A program made the translations under genes and the position numbers. A stretch of 64,000 nucleotides of DNA from assembly GCF_024112395.2 (NCBI RefSeq), contig NZ_CP078013.2:5543501-5607500 (forward strand). The letters run 5' to 3'. This DNA is from Pseudomonas pergaminensis (GTDB lineage: Bacteria; Pseudomonadota; Gammaproteobacteria; Pseudomonadales; Pseudomonadaceae). Positions within the stretch are counted from its first letter, which is position 1. Each line of letters begins with the position of its first letter. Shown piece after piece: positions 46,687-55,915 of the stretch. Below the pieces are notes generated by a model, which saw nothing but the letters and a program-made list of their open reading frames with translations, did not search any database and had not been told where the DNA came from.

Positions 46687-47031
46687 ATGTCCAAGCCCAT
46701 CACCGTACTGCGCGACACCCACCCCCTGCCGGTCCTGGACGCGTGCAAATGGGAAAAACTCGAAGGCGACCCGCACACAGTCAACCTCAACGCCTACACT
46801 AGCGAAGACGGCAGCAAGATCATGGGCACCTGGATCTGCACCCCGGGCAAGTGGTACGTGGACTACGTGAAATGGGAATACTGCCACTTCCAGGAAGGCT
46901 ACTGCATCATCACCCCGGAAGGCCTGGAGCCGATTCACTTGCGAGCAGGGGATATCTTCGTGGTGGAACCGGGGATGAAGGGGACGTGGGAAGTGGTCGA
47001 GACAGTGCGTAAGTATTTTGTGTTTGCTTGA
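46687..47031 (+). CDS. Cupin-domain protein
   Basis: A 114-residue single-domain cupin (DUF861/EutQ-like): MGTWICTPGKWYVDYVKWEYCHFQEGYCIITPEG followed by LRAGDIFVVEPGMKGTWEVVETVRKYFVFA. The classical metal His-rich first cupin motif is mostly missing, so metal binding is doubtful. GGAG precedes ATG 46687. Monocistronic; no functional link to neighbours is evident. Confidence 0.85.
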   Translation: MSKPITVLRDTHPLPVLDACKWEKLEGDPHTVNLNAYTSEDGSKIMGTWICTPGKWYVDYVKWEYCHFQEGYCIITPEGLEPIHLRAGDIFVVEPGMKGTWEVVETVRKYFVFA

Positions 47032-47042
47032 GCCGCAAAAAC

Positions 47043-47071
47043 CCGGGAGCCCACTATTAGCAGGCTCCCGG
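47043..47071 (-). terminator. Terminator of mmsB
   Basis: CCGGGAGCC and GGCTCCCGG form a 9-bp stem; on the minus strand it is followed by GTTTTTG. It may also act on the convergent cupin transcript. Confidence 0.8.
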
Positions 47072-47079
47072 AAACGCCC

Positions 47080-47967
47080 CTACTTGTGCTTGCGATAGCT
47101 ATTGATGATCGCCGAGAAGTCCTTGCCCCCTTCCCCACGCTGGCTCATCGATTGGTACAACTGCTGGGCCACAGCGCCCAGAATCACGGGTTGCTTGGCC
47201 TGACGTGCAGCCTCAGTAGCCAGGCCCAGGTCCTTGAGCATCAGGTCGGCGCCGAAACCGCCGGTGTAGCCACGCGACGACGGTGCGGTTTCGATCACCC
47301 CCGGCCATGGGTTGTAGGTATCGGAACTCCAGCAGCGCCCGGTGGAGCTGTTGATGATGCCAGCCAGCACCTGGGTGTCGATGCCCAGCGCGTCGCCCAA
47401 GGCCATGGCCTCACTGACGCCGACCATGCTGATCCCCAACAGCAGGTTGTTGCAGATCTTGGCGATTTGCCCGGTGCCCACTTCACCGCAGTGCACGATG
47501 TTGCGGCCCATCTGTGCCAGCACCGGGTGCAGGGTGGCGAACAGTTCCGGGGTGGCGCCGACCATGAAGGTCAGCGTCCCTGATGCGGCGCCGCCGGTGC
47601 CGCCGGAGACCGGGGCGTCGGCTACGGTTACGCCTTGCTTGGCCGCCGCAGTCGCTACGTCGCGGATGGTCTGCGGGTCGATGGTGCTGCAATCCACCGC
47701 TGGTACGCCTTTGCCGATGCCAGCCAAAACCCCGTCTTCATTCAGCCACACGCTGCGCACATGCGCCGCCGCCGGCAGCATGGTAATCACCAGCTCAGCG
47801 TCTTTTGCCGCATCGCGTGGTGAATCGCTGACAGTGCCACCCAGTTCGGCCAGTTCCTTGAGTACTGTCTGGTTCAAGTCGAACAGGTTCAGCGCATGGC
47901 CGGCCTTGATCAGGTTGCGGGCCATGGGTGCACCCATGTTGCCCAAGCCGATAAATGCAATCTTCAT
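47080..47967 (-). CDS. mmsB: 3-hydroxyisobutyrate dehydrogenase
   Basis: A 295-residue beta-hydroxyacid dehydrogenase. The NAD loop is MKIAFIGLGNMGAPMARNL; the substrate-binding segment DAPVSGGTGGAASGTLTFMVG, the catalytic Lys in TGQIAKICNNLLLGISM, and KDLGLA near 240 follow the family. It oxidises 3-hydroxyisobutyrate in valine degradation. It lies 15 bases after mmsA. Confidence 0.95.
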   Translation of the reverse strand: MKIAFIGLGNMGAPMARNLIKAGHALNLFDLNQTVLKELAELGGTVSDSPRDAAKDAELVITMLPAAAHVRSVWLNEDGVLAGIGKGVPAVDCSTIDPQTIRDVATAAAKQGVTVADAPVSGGTGGAASGTLTFMVGATPELFATLHPVLAQMGRNIVHCGEVGTGQIAKICNNLLLGISMVGVSEAMALGDALGIDTQVLAGIINSSTGRCWSSDTYNPWPGVIETAPSSRGYTGGFGADLMLKDLGLATEAARQAKQPVILGAVAQQLYQSMSQRGEGGKDFSAIINSYRKHK

Positions 47968-47982
47968 GGTCGTCTCCCGGTA

Positions 47983-49500
47983 TCAGCGCAGGTTGATGGT
48001 GGTGTTGACGCCATCGTTGACCGTGTCGTCATCGAACCAGCGGCTGGTGACGGTTTTGGTCTGGGTGTAGAACTGCACCACTTGCTTGCCGTACGGGCCG
48101 AGGTCGCCGAGCTTGGAACCGCGCGAGCCGGTGAAGCTGAAGAAAGGGACCGGCACCGGAATAGGAATGTTGATGCCGACCTGGCCTACATCGATCTCGC
48201 TCTGGAACTTGCGTGCCGCCGCACCGCTCTGGGTGAACAGGCCAGTGCCGTTGCCGAACGGGTTGGCGTTGACCAGGGCGATGGCCTCGTCGAGGGTCGC
48301 CACTTCCAGCACCACCAGCACCGGGCCGAAGATTTCCTGGGTGTAGATCTGCATATCGGTGGTCACGCCCGAGAACAGGGTCGGGCCGACAAAGTTGCCT
48401 TGCTCGAAGCCCGGCACCTTGATGTCGCGGCCGTCCAGTTCCAGCTTGGCGCCTTCTTTCACGCCGCTCTCGATGAGTTCCAGGATACGTGCCTTGGCAC
48501 GCTTGGAAATCACCGGGCCGACATCAGTGCCCGCTTCACTGCCCGCGTTGACCTTGAGCTTTTGCGCCAGCGCTTTCAGGTCCGGCAGCCATTGTTTGGA
48601 CGCGCCCACCAGCACCACCACCGAGGTGGCCATGCAACGTTGGCCCGCCGCGCCAAAACCGGCACCGACCAGGGCATTGAGGGTGTGTTCGCGGTTGGCA
48701 TCCGGCAGCACCACCGCGTGGTTCTTGGCGCCCATCATCGACTGCACGCGCTTGCCGTGTTTGCCGGCCAAGTCGTAGACGTGAGTGCCCACGGCGGTCG
48801 AGCCCACGAAGGACACGGCCTTGATATCTTTGTGGGTGCACAGCGCATCCACCACGTCCTTGCCGCCGTGCACCACGTTGAGCACGCCAGCCGGCACGCC
48901 AGCTTCCAGCGCCAGCTCCACCAGCAGCATCGTTGACAGCGGGTCCTGCTCGGACGGTTTGAGAACGAAGGTGTTACCGCAGGCGATGGCCATCGGGAAC
49001 ATCCACAGCGGGATCATCGCCGGGAAGTTGAACGGGGTGATACCGGCGCACACGCCGATGGGTTGGCGCAGGGTGTAGGTGTCGACACCACCGGCGACGT
49101 TCTCAGCGAATTCGCCCATTTGCAGGGTGCCGATGGAACAGGCGTGTTCCACCACTTCCAGGCCACGGAAAATATCGCCCTCGGCATCGGCAATGGTCTT
49201 GCCCTGCTCGTTGCTGAGGACCACGGCGATGCGCTTGGAATGTTCGCGGATCAAGGCCTGCAGCTTGAGCATGATGCGCATGCGCGCACCGATCGGCGTC
49301 AGCTTCCAGGTCTGGAAGGCGCGATGGGCGGCATCGATAGCAGCGTTGACCTCATCGGCCGTGGCGAACGGGACTTTGGCCAGCACCTCTTGGGTGGCCG
49401 GGTTGACGATGTCTTGCCACTCTGTGGTCTTGGACTCGACCCACTCGCCGTTGATCAGCAACTTGACCTGTTGCACGGAAATATCGGCAGATGCGTTCAT
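47983..49500 (-). CDS. mmsA: Methylmalonate-semialdehyde dehydrogenase (CoA-acylating)
   Basis: A 505-residue aldehyde dehydrogenase. The family marks are [21 protein letters not shown], the catalytic Cys in [10 protein letters not shown] near residue 288, and EIFGPVL; the MMSDH-type ending [21 protein letters not shown] distinguishes it from other ALDHs. It makes propionyl-CoA from methylmalonate semialdehyde. ATG 49500 begins the protein; an upstream open stretch is ignored. Confidence 0.95.
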   Translation of the reverse strand: MNASADISVQQVKLLINGEWVESKTTEWQDIVNPATQEVLAKVPFATADEVNAAIDAAHRAFQTWKLTPIGARMRIMLKLQALIREHSKRIAVVLSNEQGKTIADAEGDIFRGLEVVEHACSIGTLQMGEFAENVAGGVDTYTLRQPIGVCAGITPFNFPAMIPLWMFPMAIACGNTFVLKPSEQDPLSTMLLVELALEAGVPAGVLNVVHGGKDVVDALCTHKDIKAVSFVGSTAVGTHVYDLAGKHGKRVQSMMGAKNHAVVLPDANREHTLNALVGAGFGAAGQRCMATSVVVLVGASKQWLPDLKALAQKLKVNAGSEAGTDVGPVISKRAKARILELIESGVKEGAKLELDGRDIKVPGFEQGNFVGPTLFSGVTTDMQIYTQEIFGPVLVVLEVATLDEAIALVNANPFGNGTGLFTQSGAAARKFQSEIDVGQVGINIPIPVPVPFFSFTGSRGSKLGDLGPYGKQVVQFYTQTKTVTSRWFDDDTVNDGVNTTINLR

Positions 49501-49629
49501 GTGGTCTCCAATCTTATATTTATGCAGAGACAAGGCGCGTAACCGCCTTGGGAAATGAGGCGTTCGGACTGTTTTTGGAGTATAGATGTGCAAATCTCTA
49601 ATAAGAACGCACATAAAAGCCGGACCAAT

Positions 49630-50577
49630 ATGCAAAAAAACATCACGTCGCTGGGCTCCCTGAACTGGGATGACCTGAAGTTTTTCCTCGAAGTGGCCCG
49701 CACCCGCAAGGCCAGCGTGGCCGCCAAGCGCCTGGCGGTGGACTACACCACCGTGTCGCGGCGCATCAGTTCACTGGAAGTGTCACTCGGCACCCTGCTG
49801 TTCGAAAAATCCCGGACCAACGGTTTCGTGCTCACCACCGAGGGCCAGCGTCTGCTGGGCTATGCCGAGTCCATCGAAAGCACCCTGCACATGGCCTGCG
49901 AGCAAGTTTCCGGCTCCGGCGTTGCGCTGTCGGGCCATGTGCGCATGGGCTGCACCGAAGGGTTCGGGAGCTTCTTCGTCACCCCGCAGTTGAGCCACTT
50001 CGTCGACACCTACCCGGCCATCTCGGTGGACATCCTGCCCCTGCCCCACTTCATCAGCCTGTCCAAGCGCGAAGCCGACATCGTCATCGCCCTGGAACGG
50101 CCGGAACATGGGCCGTATGTGTGCTGCAAACTGTGCGACTACAAATTGCAGCTGTACGCGACCCAGGAATACCTGGACCAACACCCGCCCATCCGCAAAC
50201 CTGCGGATTTGGCCGAGCATCCGTTTATCAGCTATGTAGATGACTTGGCGTTCAGCTCGGAGCTGCTGTACCTGGCAAACGTGGTGCCCGGCGCCAGCGC
50301 CAGCCTGCGCAGTACCAGTGTGATCGCGCAGTACGTGGCGGCGCAGCAAGGACGGTCGATGGCGATATTGCCGTGTTTTTTGGCGGCGCAGGATCCACGG
50401 TTGTTACCGGTGTTGGGGGAGCAGATTTCCATCACTCGCCAGTTCTGGATGTATTGCCGGGAGGACCTGAGGAAGTTGAAGCGGATTACGTTGTTGTGGG
50501 ACTACATCAGGGAGGTGACGGAGCAGAATCAGGGGCTGTTGATGGGGGAGACCAGGGAGATCAGGTTCGCGGATTAA
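49630..50577 (+). CDS. LysR-family regulator, divergent from mmsAB
   Basis: A 315-residue regulator: helix-turn-helix [54 protein letters not shown], then a LysR effector domain. Position opposite mmsAB suggests control of valine or 3-hydroxyisobutyrate breakdown. In P. aeruginosa mmsAB is controlled by an AraC-type MmsR, so this family is different. Start ATG 49630. Confidence 0.9.
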   Translation: MQKNITSLGSLNWDDLKFFLEVARTRKASVAAKRLAVDYTTVSRRISSLEVSLGTLLFEKSRTNGFVLTTEGQRLLGYAESIESTLHMACEQVSGSGVALSGHVRMGCTEGFGSFFVTPQLSHFVDTYPAISVDILPLPHFISLSKREADIVIALERPEHGPYVCCKLCDYKLQLYATQEYLDQHPPIRKPADLAEHPFISYVDDLAFSSELLYLANVVPGASASLRSTSVIAQYVAAQQGRSMAILPCFLAAQDPRLLPVLGEQISITRQFWMYCREDLRKLKRITLLWDYIREVTEQNQGLLMGETREIRFAD

Positions 50578-50684
50578 AGGGCCATCAACGATGATTCGCT
50601 TTAATTTGCAGGACGTTTCCTAGAGAATCTCCGGCCTATTGTGCCTTAGGGTTCGAGTCATTAGCCTCCGTACTTCGCTGACAT

Positions 50685-50890
50685 CAGAGAACGGGTTTAG
50701 CGACCCGACCCCGGACACAGCCTCCAACGTCAAGCGTTTCATGCTTGTCGTTGTCGTGTTATGCCGGCTGTGCGTGGGAGACCTTTGGGTCTGCCGGGTC
50801 CTGGGGCCGGTTCGCTAATCTGCGCACAGCTGCACCCTTTCATGTTTAGCGACATGAGTGGGTGGCTCCCTAAACTCCCAGGTATGGATC
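50685..50890 (+). ncRNA. Candidate structured RNA leader/element
   Basis: This gene-free stretch folds into a dense series of hairpins: CGGGT-TTAGCG-ACCCG (50692-50707); CACAGCC/GGCTGTG (50716-50722 with 50766-50772) enclosing an 11-pair stem at 50725-50753; AGACC-tttg-GGTCT (50779-50792); and TCATGT-TTAGCG-ACATGA (50840-50857). The first and last have different stems but the same loop, and CGCTAA at 50813-50818 is its exact complement. It ends just before the ATG of a frameshifted DUF3077-like frame, so it may be its leader RNA. No known family is assigned. Confidence 0.5.
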
Positions 50891-51158
50891 ATGACTAAAA
50901 TCGTCCCCGATCCACCGCTCTCCTCCATCACCACCCTCGGCGTCGTCACCTTTCGGGGACTACGGCGAAAACGAAAAACCCCTGTTCCGCGTCAACGCCG
51001 GCATGCCCATTGAGGAAGCGTTAGAGCACGCCTCCACCCTGCTTTTCTACTCCAAGAAACTCGCGATGGAAGCCGCCCTAGATATGCACGCCGGACCGTT
51101 AAGCGCACACCGTTCAGATGTGGGGGCCTGCCTTCGACGGCGGTGGGTAAGGCAATAG
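50891..51158 (+). pseudogene. DUF3077-like gene with a one-base frameshift
   Basis: Reading from ATG 50891 gives MTKIVPDPPLSSITTLGVVTF, then the frame is lost; skipping one base of the GGGG run at 50955-50958 restores DYGENEKPLFRVNAGMP, IEEALEHASTLLFYSKKLAMEAAL and a stop at 51156-51158, about 88 residues. PLFRVNAGMPIEEALEHAS resembles the DUF3077 family of small pseudomonad proteins; the C-terminus after residue 70 does not. It could be a decayed gene or a sequencing error in the G run. Confidence 0.55.
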
Positions 51159-51178
51159 ATTCTTAACTGAATGACCGC

Positions 51179-51337
51179 ATTCGCGAGCAAGCCCGCTCCC
51201 ACAGTTGAACTGGGTAAGCCGCAAAATCCAGGCCTTGCACAAATAAGTGTGGGAGCTGGCTTGCCTGCGAAGGCGGTGTGTCAGTCAGCACATTCTTTGC
51301 TGATGGACCGCTATCGCCGGCAAGCCAGCTCCCACAG
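51179..51337. repeat. REP half-element and REP pair
   Basis: A single CATTCGCGAGCAAGCCCGCT arm near 51179-51206 is followed by a full pair at 51249-51337 (GTGTGGGAGCTGGCTTGCC and the complement ending CCAGCTCCCACAG). With the RNA element and pseudogene this accounts for the 796-base gap 50578-51373; nothing was recognised in 50578-50684. Confidence 0.8.
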
Positions 51338-51373
51338 TTGATTGGGTTTCACATTGAGATTGGCGGGACGGGT

Positions 51374-51865
51374 TCAGTCCGCAATCACCACAATCGACAC
51401 CCGCCTATTCTCCGTGCGCCCCTCCACCGTGGTATTCGGCGCCACCGGCTCGCTGCTGCCCAGCCCGCGCAGCTGGATGTTCTCTTCCTTCATGCCCACA
51501 CCGGTCAACACCGTCGCCACACTTTTTGCGCGGCGCAGGGACAGTTGCTGGTTGTAGGCTTCCTTGCCCGACGCATCGGTGTGGCCGTCGATGCGGACGC
51601 GTTCGATGCCGACGCCCAGCAGGGCCTTGCCTATGCGCTGGACGATCTCGGTGCTGGGTGGGTTGAGCGTCTCGACGTCGCTGCCGAACAGCACTTTGCC
51701 GGACAGGCCGAATGCCCAGCCTTCGTCGGTCAGTTCAAAGCCTTGTTGCTTGAGGACGGCCACTTGCGCCGGGGTAAGGCCTTTGGGGGGTGGCGTCTGG
51801 CAGCCGCCGAGGGCGAGCAGTGCCACCAGCAGGGGGATAAACATGAAACGCACGGTCGAGAACAA
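51374..51865 (-). CDS. yfiB: OmpA-family outer-membrane lipoprotein YfiB
   Basis: A 163-residue lipoprotein: signal sequence with lipobox ending LALLALGGC, then an OmpA-like peptidoglycan-binding domain (VRIDGHTDASGKEAYNQQLSLRRAKSVATVL, GRTENRRVSIVV). YfiB sits in the outer membrane and sequesters YfiR, freeing YfiN. I place the start at TTG 51865 because AGGAG lies eight bases before it within the end of yfiN; GTG 51853 and ATG 51844 lack such a site. Confidence 0.85.
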   Translation of the reverse strand: MFSTVRFMFIPLLVALLALGGCQTPPPKGLTPAQVAVLKQQGFELTDEGWAFGLSGKVLFGSDVETLNPPSTEIVQRIGKALLGVGIERVRIDGHTDASGKEAYNQQLSLRRAKSVATVLTGVGMKEENIQLRGLGSSEPVAPNTTVEGRTENRRVSIVVIAD

Positions 51866-51869
51866 GGGA

Positions 51870-53132
51870 TCAGCTCCTGTGGTGAACGTTGGCGGCGGAG
51901 GGCTCCGACTCTGCCGTTTGCTGGCCGCCCGAGGACAAACGTTTGGCCTGGTACATCGCCGCGTCGGCAGCATTGAGCAAGGTGCCGGGTGTGGCGCCAT
52001 GATCAGGGTAGATGGCGATGCCAATACTGAGGGAGGTCAATACCTGAGTGTTGCCGGGCACGGGGATGGGCTGGTCCATGCTGGCGATGATCTTGTCGGC
52101 GATGCGGTGGGCGTCTTCTACCTTGTGCAGCGGCGCCAGCAGGATGGCGAACTCGTCACCGCCCAGGCGCGCCACCAGGTCATCCTCACGCAGCTGGGCC
52201 CGTACACGTTCGGCGACGGCCACGAGCACGGCGTCACCGGCCGCGTGGCCAAAGCTGTCATTGATCTCTTTGAAGCGATCGCTGTCGAGGTAAAGCACTG
52301 CCACCTGCTCTTTGGCCTTGGCCGCGCTGCGCAGGGCACGGATCAATCGGCCTTCGAAGAACGCGCGGTTGGGCAGGCCGGTGAGGCTGTCGTGGTTGGC
52401 CTGATGGGCAAGGGATTCGTTTTCGCTTTGCAGGTGGTTCTGCCAGGCCTCCATCTCGCCGAGCAGGGCGTTGAAGTCACTGCCCAGGCTGTCGAGTTCG
52501 GCGATTTTTGCCGGTGGTACGCGGCGGTCGAAGTCGCGCTCGCTGCGGGCGGCGTGGGCCACGGCGGCGAGGCTTTGCAGTGGGCCGGTGATACCGCGTA
52601 ACAAGCGTCGCGCCAAGTGCAGGGCGATCCACGCGCTGAGCGCGGTGCAGATGAGGATCCCGGCCAGGCCGCTGAGCAGGAAGCGGAGCAGGCTGCCACC
52701 GTGACCCGTGAGGTGAGTGCTGCCGATGGCTCGCCCTTGGTGGAGGATCGGCTGGCTGATGGGTTGTTCGAGCAAGGTGTGCGCCAGTTCCAGCTCAACC
52801 CGCGAGAGCATGCCGGTATCCGGGCGTATCCACTGCGCCAGCAACTTGCCATTGGCGTCGAAGACTTCGGCCTGGGCCACCTCTTCGGTGGAGGCGATCA
52901 GGCTGAGGGCTTCGGTGGCTGCCGCGCTGTCGTTGAACACCACCGCCGCTTCCACGGTGTAGTTGATGGAGCGCGCGATCAGGTGCAGGTTGTGTTCGGC
53001 ATACACCCGCAGCGCCAACACCCCCAGCAAGGTCAGCGAGACGCTCGCCAGGATCACGGCCACCAGCGCCAGGATCAGGTGCCCTCGGCCGATGACCGAG
53101 CGCAATGTCGGTCGCACTTTATCGACCTTCAT
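51870..53132 (-). CDS. yfiN: Membrane diguanylate cyclase YfiN (TpbB/AwsR-like)
   Basis: A 420-residue inner-membrane enzyme: membrane segments near 18-40 and 150-172, a periplasmic sensor region between, HAMP, and a GGDEF domain with an intact GGDEF at 324-328 and the inhibitory RxxD site (Arg315, Asp318). It makes cyclic-di-GMP and is held off by periplasmic YfiR. Its ATG overlaps the yfiR stop by four bases, so expression is coupled. Confidence 0.93.
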   Translation of the reverse strand: MKVDKVRPTLRSVIGRGHLILALVAVILASVSLTLLGVLALRVYAEHNLHLIARSINYTVEAAVVFNDSAAATEALSLIASTEEVAQAEVFDANGKLLAQWIRPDTGMLSRVELELAHTLLEQPISQPILHQGRAIGSTHLTGHGGSLLRFLLSGLAGILICTALSAWIALHLARRLLRGITGPLQSLAAVAHAARSERDFDRRVPPAKIAELDSLGSDFNALLGEMEAWQNHLQSENESLAHQANHDSLTGLPNRAFFEGRLIRALRSAAKAKEQVAVLYLDSDRFKEINDSFGHAAGDAVLVAVAERVRAQLREDDLVARLGGDEFAILLAPLHKVEDAHRIADKIIASMDQPIPVPGNTQVLTSLSIGIAIYPDHGATPGTLLNAADAAMYQAKRLSSGGQQTAESEPSAANVHHRS

Positions 53133-53704
53133 GGCGCAGGCGCTCGACGACGGGACAACTGCAGCACGCTGGGGTGAATGCGCACGCCGCTGCGCGCCAC
53201 GGAGTCGAGGTTGACCTCGAAGGACACCTGCTCATCCCCCACCCGCAGGCAGAACAGGCTTCCCACCGTACACTGGTCGCCGCCTTCGCTGATGCTGAGC
53301 ACCGGATGACCGATCAACGAGGTAAACATCTGACCACGCTCATCGGCACTGAGTTTTCCGATGTACACCGCATCGCACGCGTTGACGATATCCGAATGGC
53401 TGGCCAGCAGACGCTGCACCACGACCGGACGGCCGGTAGCCTGTGTGGTGCCTTTGATCAGGTCGTCGGTGTATTGGGTCGGGCCGACGATACACAGGCG
53501 CAATTGCGCAGGCTCAACCGGCCAGCGCGCATAACTGAGGATACCCAGTACCACTTGGGTGACCGCCTGGGCGCGTTGCGCGGCAAGGCCTGCGGGGTCG
53601 GATGCCTGGGCAAAAGCGTGTGGCGTAAGCACACACAGGACCGCCACCAGCAGCAGGCGTCTCCAGCTCAAACTGCGCTCTGTGGGCGAGACAGCCACGT
53701 TCAT
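53129..53704 (-). CDS. yfiR: Periplasmic repressor YfiR
   Basis: A 191-residue exported DUF4154 protein: signal peptide to about residue 33 (LLLVAVLCVLTPHAFA), then the YfiR domain (AVTQVVLGILSYARWPVEPAQLRLCIVG). Several cysteines allow the disulfides known in the family. It binds YfiN in the periplasm and blocks its cyclase activity. First gene of yfiR-yfiN-yfiB, equal to awsX-awsR-awsO of P. fluorescens. Confidence 0.93.
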   Translation of the reverse strand: MNVAVSPTERSLSWRRLLLVAVLCVLTPHAFAQASDPAGLAAQRAQAVTQVVLGILSYARWPVEPAQLRLCIVGPTQYTDDLIKGTTQATGRPVVVQRLLASHSDIVNACDAVYIGKLSADERGQMFTSLIGHPVLSISEGGDQCTVGSLFCLRVGDEQVSFEVNLDSVARSGVRIHPSVLQLSRRRAPAP

Positions 53705-53760
53705 GCAGCGATTCTCTCAGGTGTTTTTTAAATGATGCCGCAACGATAGCACAGCGGCGG

Positions 53761-53781
53761 AAAACCCCGCGAAGACGGGGC
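53761..53781 (-). terminator. Terminator of the recCBD operon
   Basis: CCCCG and CGGGG pair, and on the minus strand the hairpin is followed by TTTTCC. It is 64 bases past recD and just before yfiR on the same strand. Confidence 0.65.
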
Positions 53782-53845
53782 TTCGTGGGGGTCGCTATTT
53801 TTTCAGAAAAATCAGACGCCTGAATCAGAAATATCACATGATCTG

Positions 53846-55915
53846 TCAGTCAGTTTTTTCAGGCTCGTGACCCAACTCCAGCATCAACCCACTCAAGCGC
53901 TTGACCTTGCGCCTGACGGCTTCTTCGAACACGCCGCCACGGGGCTCAATCAGGCTGAACCAGCGCTTGGCCCGGGTGATGCCGGTGTAGATCAACTCTT
54001 TGGTGAGCACCGGGTTCAAGGCATCCGGCAGGATCAGCGCAGTGTGGGTGAACTCCGAGCCCTGGGATTTATGCACGGTCATGGCGTACACGGTTTCCAC
54101 ATCATTCAGACGGCTGGGCAGCACAAACCGCACGCCGCCCTGGCCATCGTTACGTGGGAAGGCCACACGCAGCACCTGGGGGCCGCCGTCGCTTTCGGGC
54201 AATTTGAGGGCAATGCCGATGTCACCGTTCATCAAGCCCAGGCCATAATCGTTGCGGGTCATCAGCACGGGGCGGCCTTCGTACCATTGCTCGTCGCCTT
54301 CGATCAGCCGCACCTTGCGCAAGGCCGCGGTGATGCGCAGGTTCAGGCCTTCCACACCCCAGGGACCTTTGCGTACCGCACAGAGCAGTTGGAACGCGTC
54401 GAAGGCTTGCAGCAGCTGCTGCGCCCAGAGAGTCCAGGCGGGGTCTTCACGTGGGGTGCCGGGGGCTGGCCGCGCGCTTTGCAACAGGTTGAGGTAATAG
54501 CGATAACCCTGGGCACCGCCACCTTGCCCGTCCAGTACCAAGCGTTCCAGGGCGTGGTCATGCTCGCCCTTGAGGCTGACACAGAACAGGTCATCGTGAC
54601 TGCGCGCCGCCAACAGCTTGCGGGCTTCTTCGGCGTTTTGCTGGTTGACCCAACGTGCCAGTTGGCCGATGCCACTGCCTTCACCGAAACGTCGCGAGTA
54701 GCGCAGCATCACCACTTGCTGTGCCAGGGGATGGGTACCGTCGAGATCTTCCTGCAGGCCAGTGGCGCTGAGGTCTTCACCGCTGACGGCTTGCAGCCAT
54801 TGGCGGGTCTCGGCGCTGTAGAAGCCAGCTTCGGCGTCGCGGCACAAATCACCCAGTACCGCGCCCGCCTCTACCGACGCCAGTTGGTCCTTGTCGCCCA
54901 ACAGGACCAGGCGAGCATGGGGCGGCAAGGCGTCGAGCAGGTTGGCCATCATTTCCAGGTCGATCATCGAGGCTTCGTCGACGACCAGCACATCCAGGGG
55001 CAATGGGTTGCCGATGTGATGACGAAAATGCCGCGTGCCCGGGCGACTGCCCAGCAAGCGGTGGACGGTGGTGACCTGGGTCGGGATCTTTTCCTTCACG
55101 TTGTCCGGTACTTTCAGCGACAGCACTTGCTGGCTGATGGACTCGGTGAGGCGTGCCGCCGCCTTGCCGGTAGGCGCGGCGAGGCGAATGCGCAATGGAC
55201 TGCCGGACTCCACAGCCGGCGCCTGCAACAGCGCGAGCAGACGCACCACGGTGGTGGTCTTGCCGGTACCGGGGCCGCCGGTGACGATGCTGAATGCACC
55301 GCGGGTAGCCAGTGCGCAGGCGAGCTTTTGCCAGTCGATCACACCATCGGGCGGCGGTTGGTCGAACAGGCTGTCGAGGCGCTGCGGCAAATCGGTGGCG
55401 ATGCTTTCCTGAGTGGCGAGCCGCAGGCGCAAGGCGGTGTCGATGCGCCGCTCGTAGGTCCAGTAGCGGCGCAGGTACAGGCGCTTGCCGGACAGGACCA
55501 AGGGGCGACTCTGGGCGGCTTCGCTGCCATCAACTGCCAACGCCACCAGATGGCTGGCGGCCAGCGCATGGCACCAGTGGGCGCCATCGAGGCCGTCGAG
55601 CAACTGCGACGGCAGCAGCATGGCGCCGGTTTGCAGGTCGCCTTCAGGCGGCAACGACAGGGCAAAGTCCGGTGCCTTGAGGGTTTCGAACAGGTCGAGG
55701 CAGACGTGGCCATGGCCCAATTGATGGCTGGTCAGCGCGGCAGCCAGCAGCACCAGCGGGTCAGCGTGGGGTTCAAGTTCGTGCAAGAAGCCGACGAAGG
55801 CTTTGTCCAGGGCGCGCAACCAACCGCGATCGACCCAACGTTCCAGCAGTTGCACCAGGTCGGCGGCGTTGCTGAGGGGCATCAGCGCCTCCAGCGGTAA
55901 CGGCGACAGGCTCAT
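53846..55915 (-). CDS. recD: Exodeoxyribonuclease V, alpha subunit
   Basis: A 689-residue SF1 helicase. Walker A is in VTGGPGTGKTTTVVRLL; DEASMIDLEMM is the DExx motif and the C-terminal VHKSQGSEF carries motif V/VI. It is the 5'-3' motor of RecBCD in double-strand-break repair. Its start overlaps recB by four bases. Confidence 0.96.
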   Translation of the reverse strand: MSLSPLPLEALMPLSNAADLVQLLERWVDRGWLRALDKAFVGFLHELEPHADPLVLLAAALTSHQLGHGHVCLDLFETLKAPDFALSLPPEGDLQTGAMLLPSQLLDGLDGAHWCHALAASHLVALAVDGSEAAQSRPLVLSGKRLYLRRYWTYERRIDTALRLRLATQESIATDLPQRLDSLFDQPPPDGVIDWQKLACALATRGAFSIVTGGPGTGKTTTVVRLLALLQAPAVESGSPLRIRLAAPTGKAAARLTESISQQVLSLKVPDNVKEKIPTQVTTVHRLLGSRPGTRHFRHHIGNPLPLDVLVVDEASMIDLEMMANLLDALPPHARLVLLGDKDQLASVEAGAVLGDLCRDAEAGFYSAETRQWLQAVSGEDLSATGLQEDLDGTHPLAQQVVMLRYSRRFGEGSGIGQLARWVNQQNAEEARKLLAARSHDDLFCVSLKGEHDHALERLVLDGQGGGAQGYRYYLNLLQSARPAPGTPREDPAWTLWAQQLLQAFDAFQLLCAVRKGPWGVEGLNLRITAALRKVRLIEGDEQWYEGRPVLMTRNDYGLGLMNGDIGIALKLPESDGGPQVLRVAFPRNDGQGGVRFVLPSRLNDVETVYAMTVHKSQGSEFTHTALILPDALNPVLTKELIYTGITRAKRWFSLIEPRGGVFEEAVRRKVKRLSGLMLELGHEPEKTD

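Noticed and set aside
53867..55900. A 677-codon plus-strand frame opposite recD
   Set aside because: It lies wholly within recD, which has full helicase motifs; the antisense product is Gln/Gly/Ala-rich and matches nothing.
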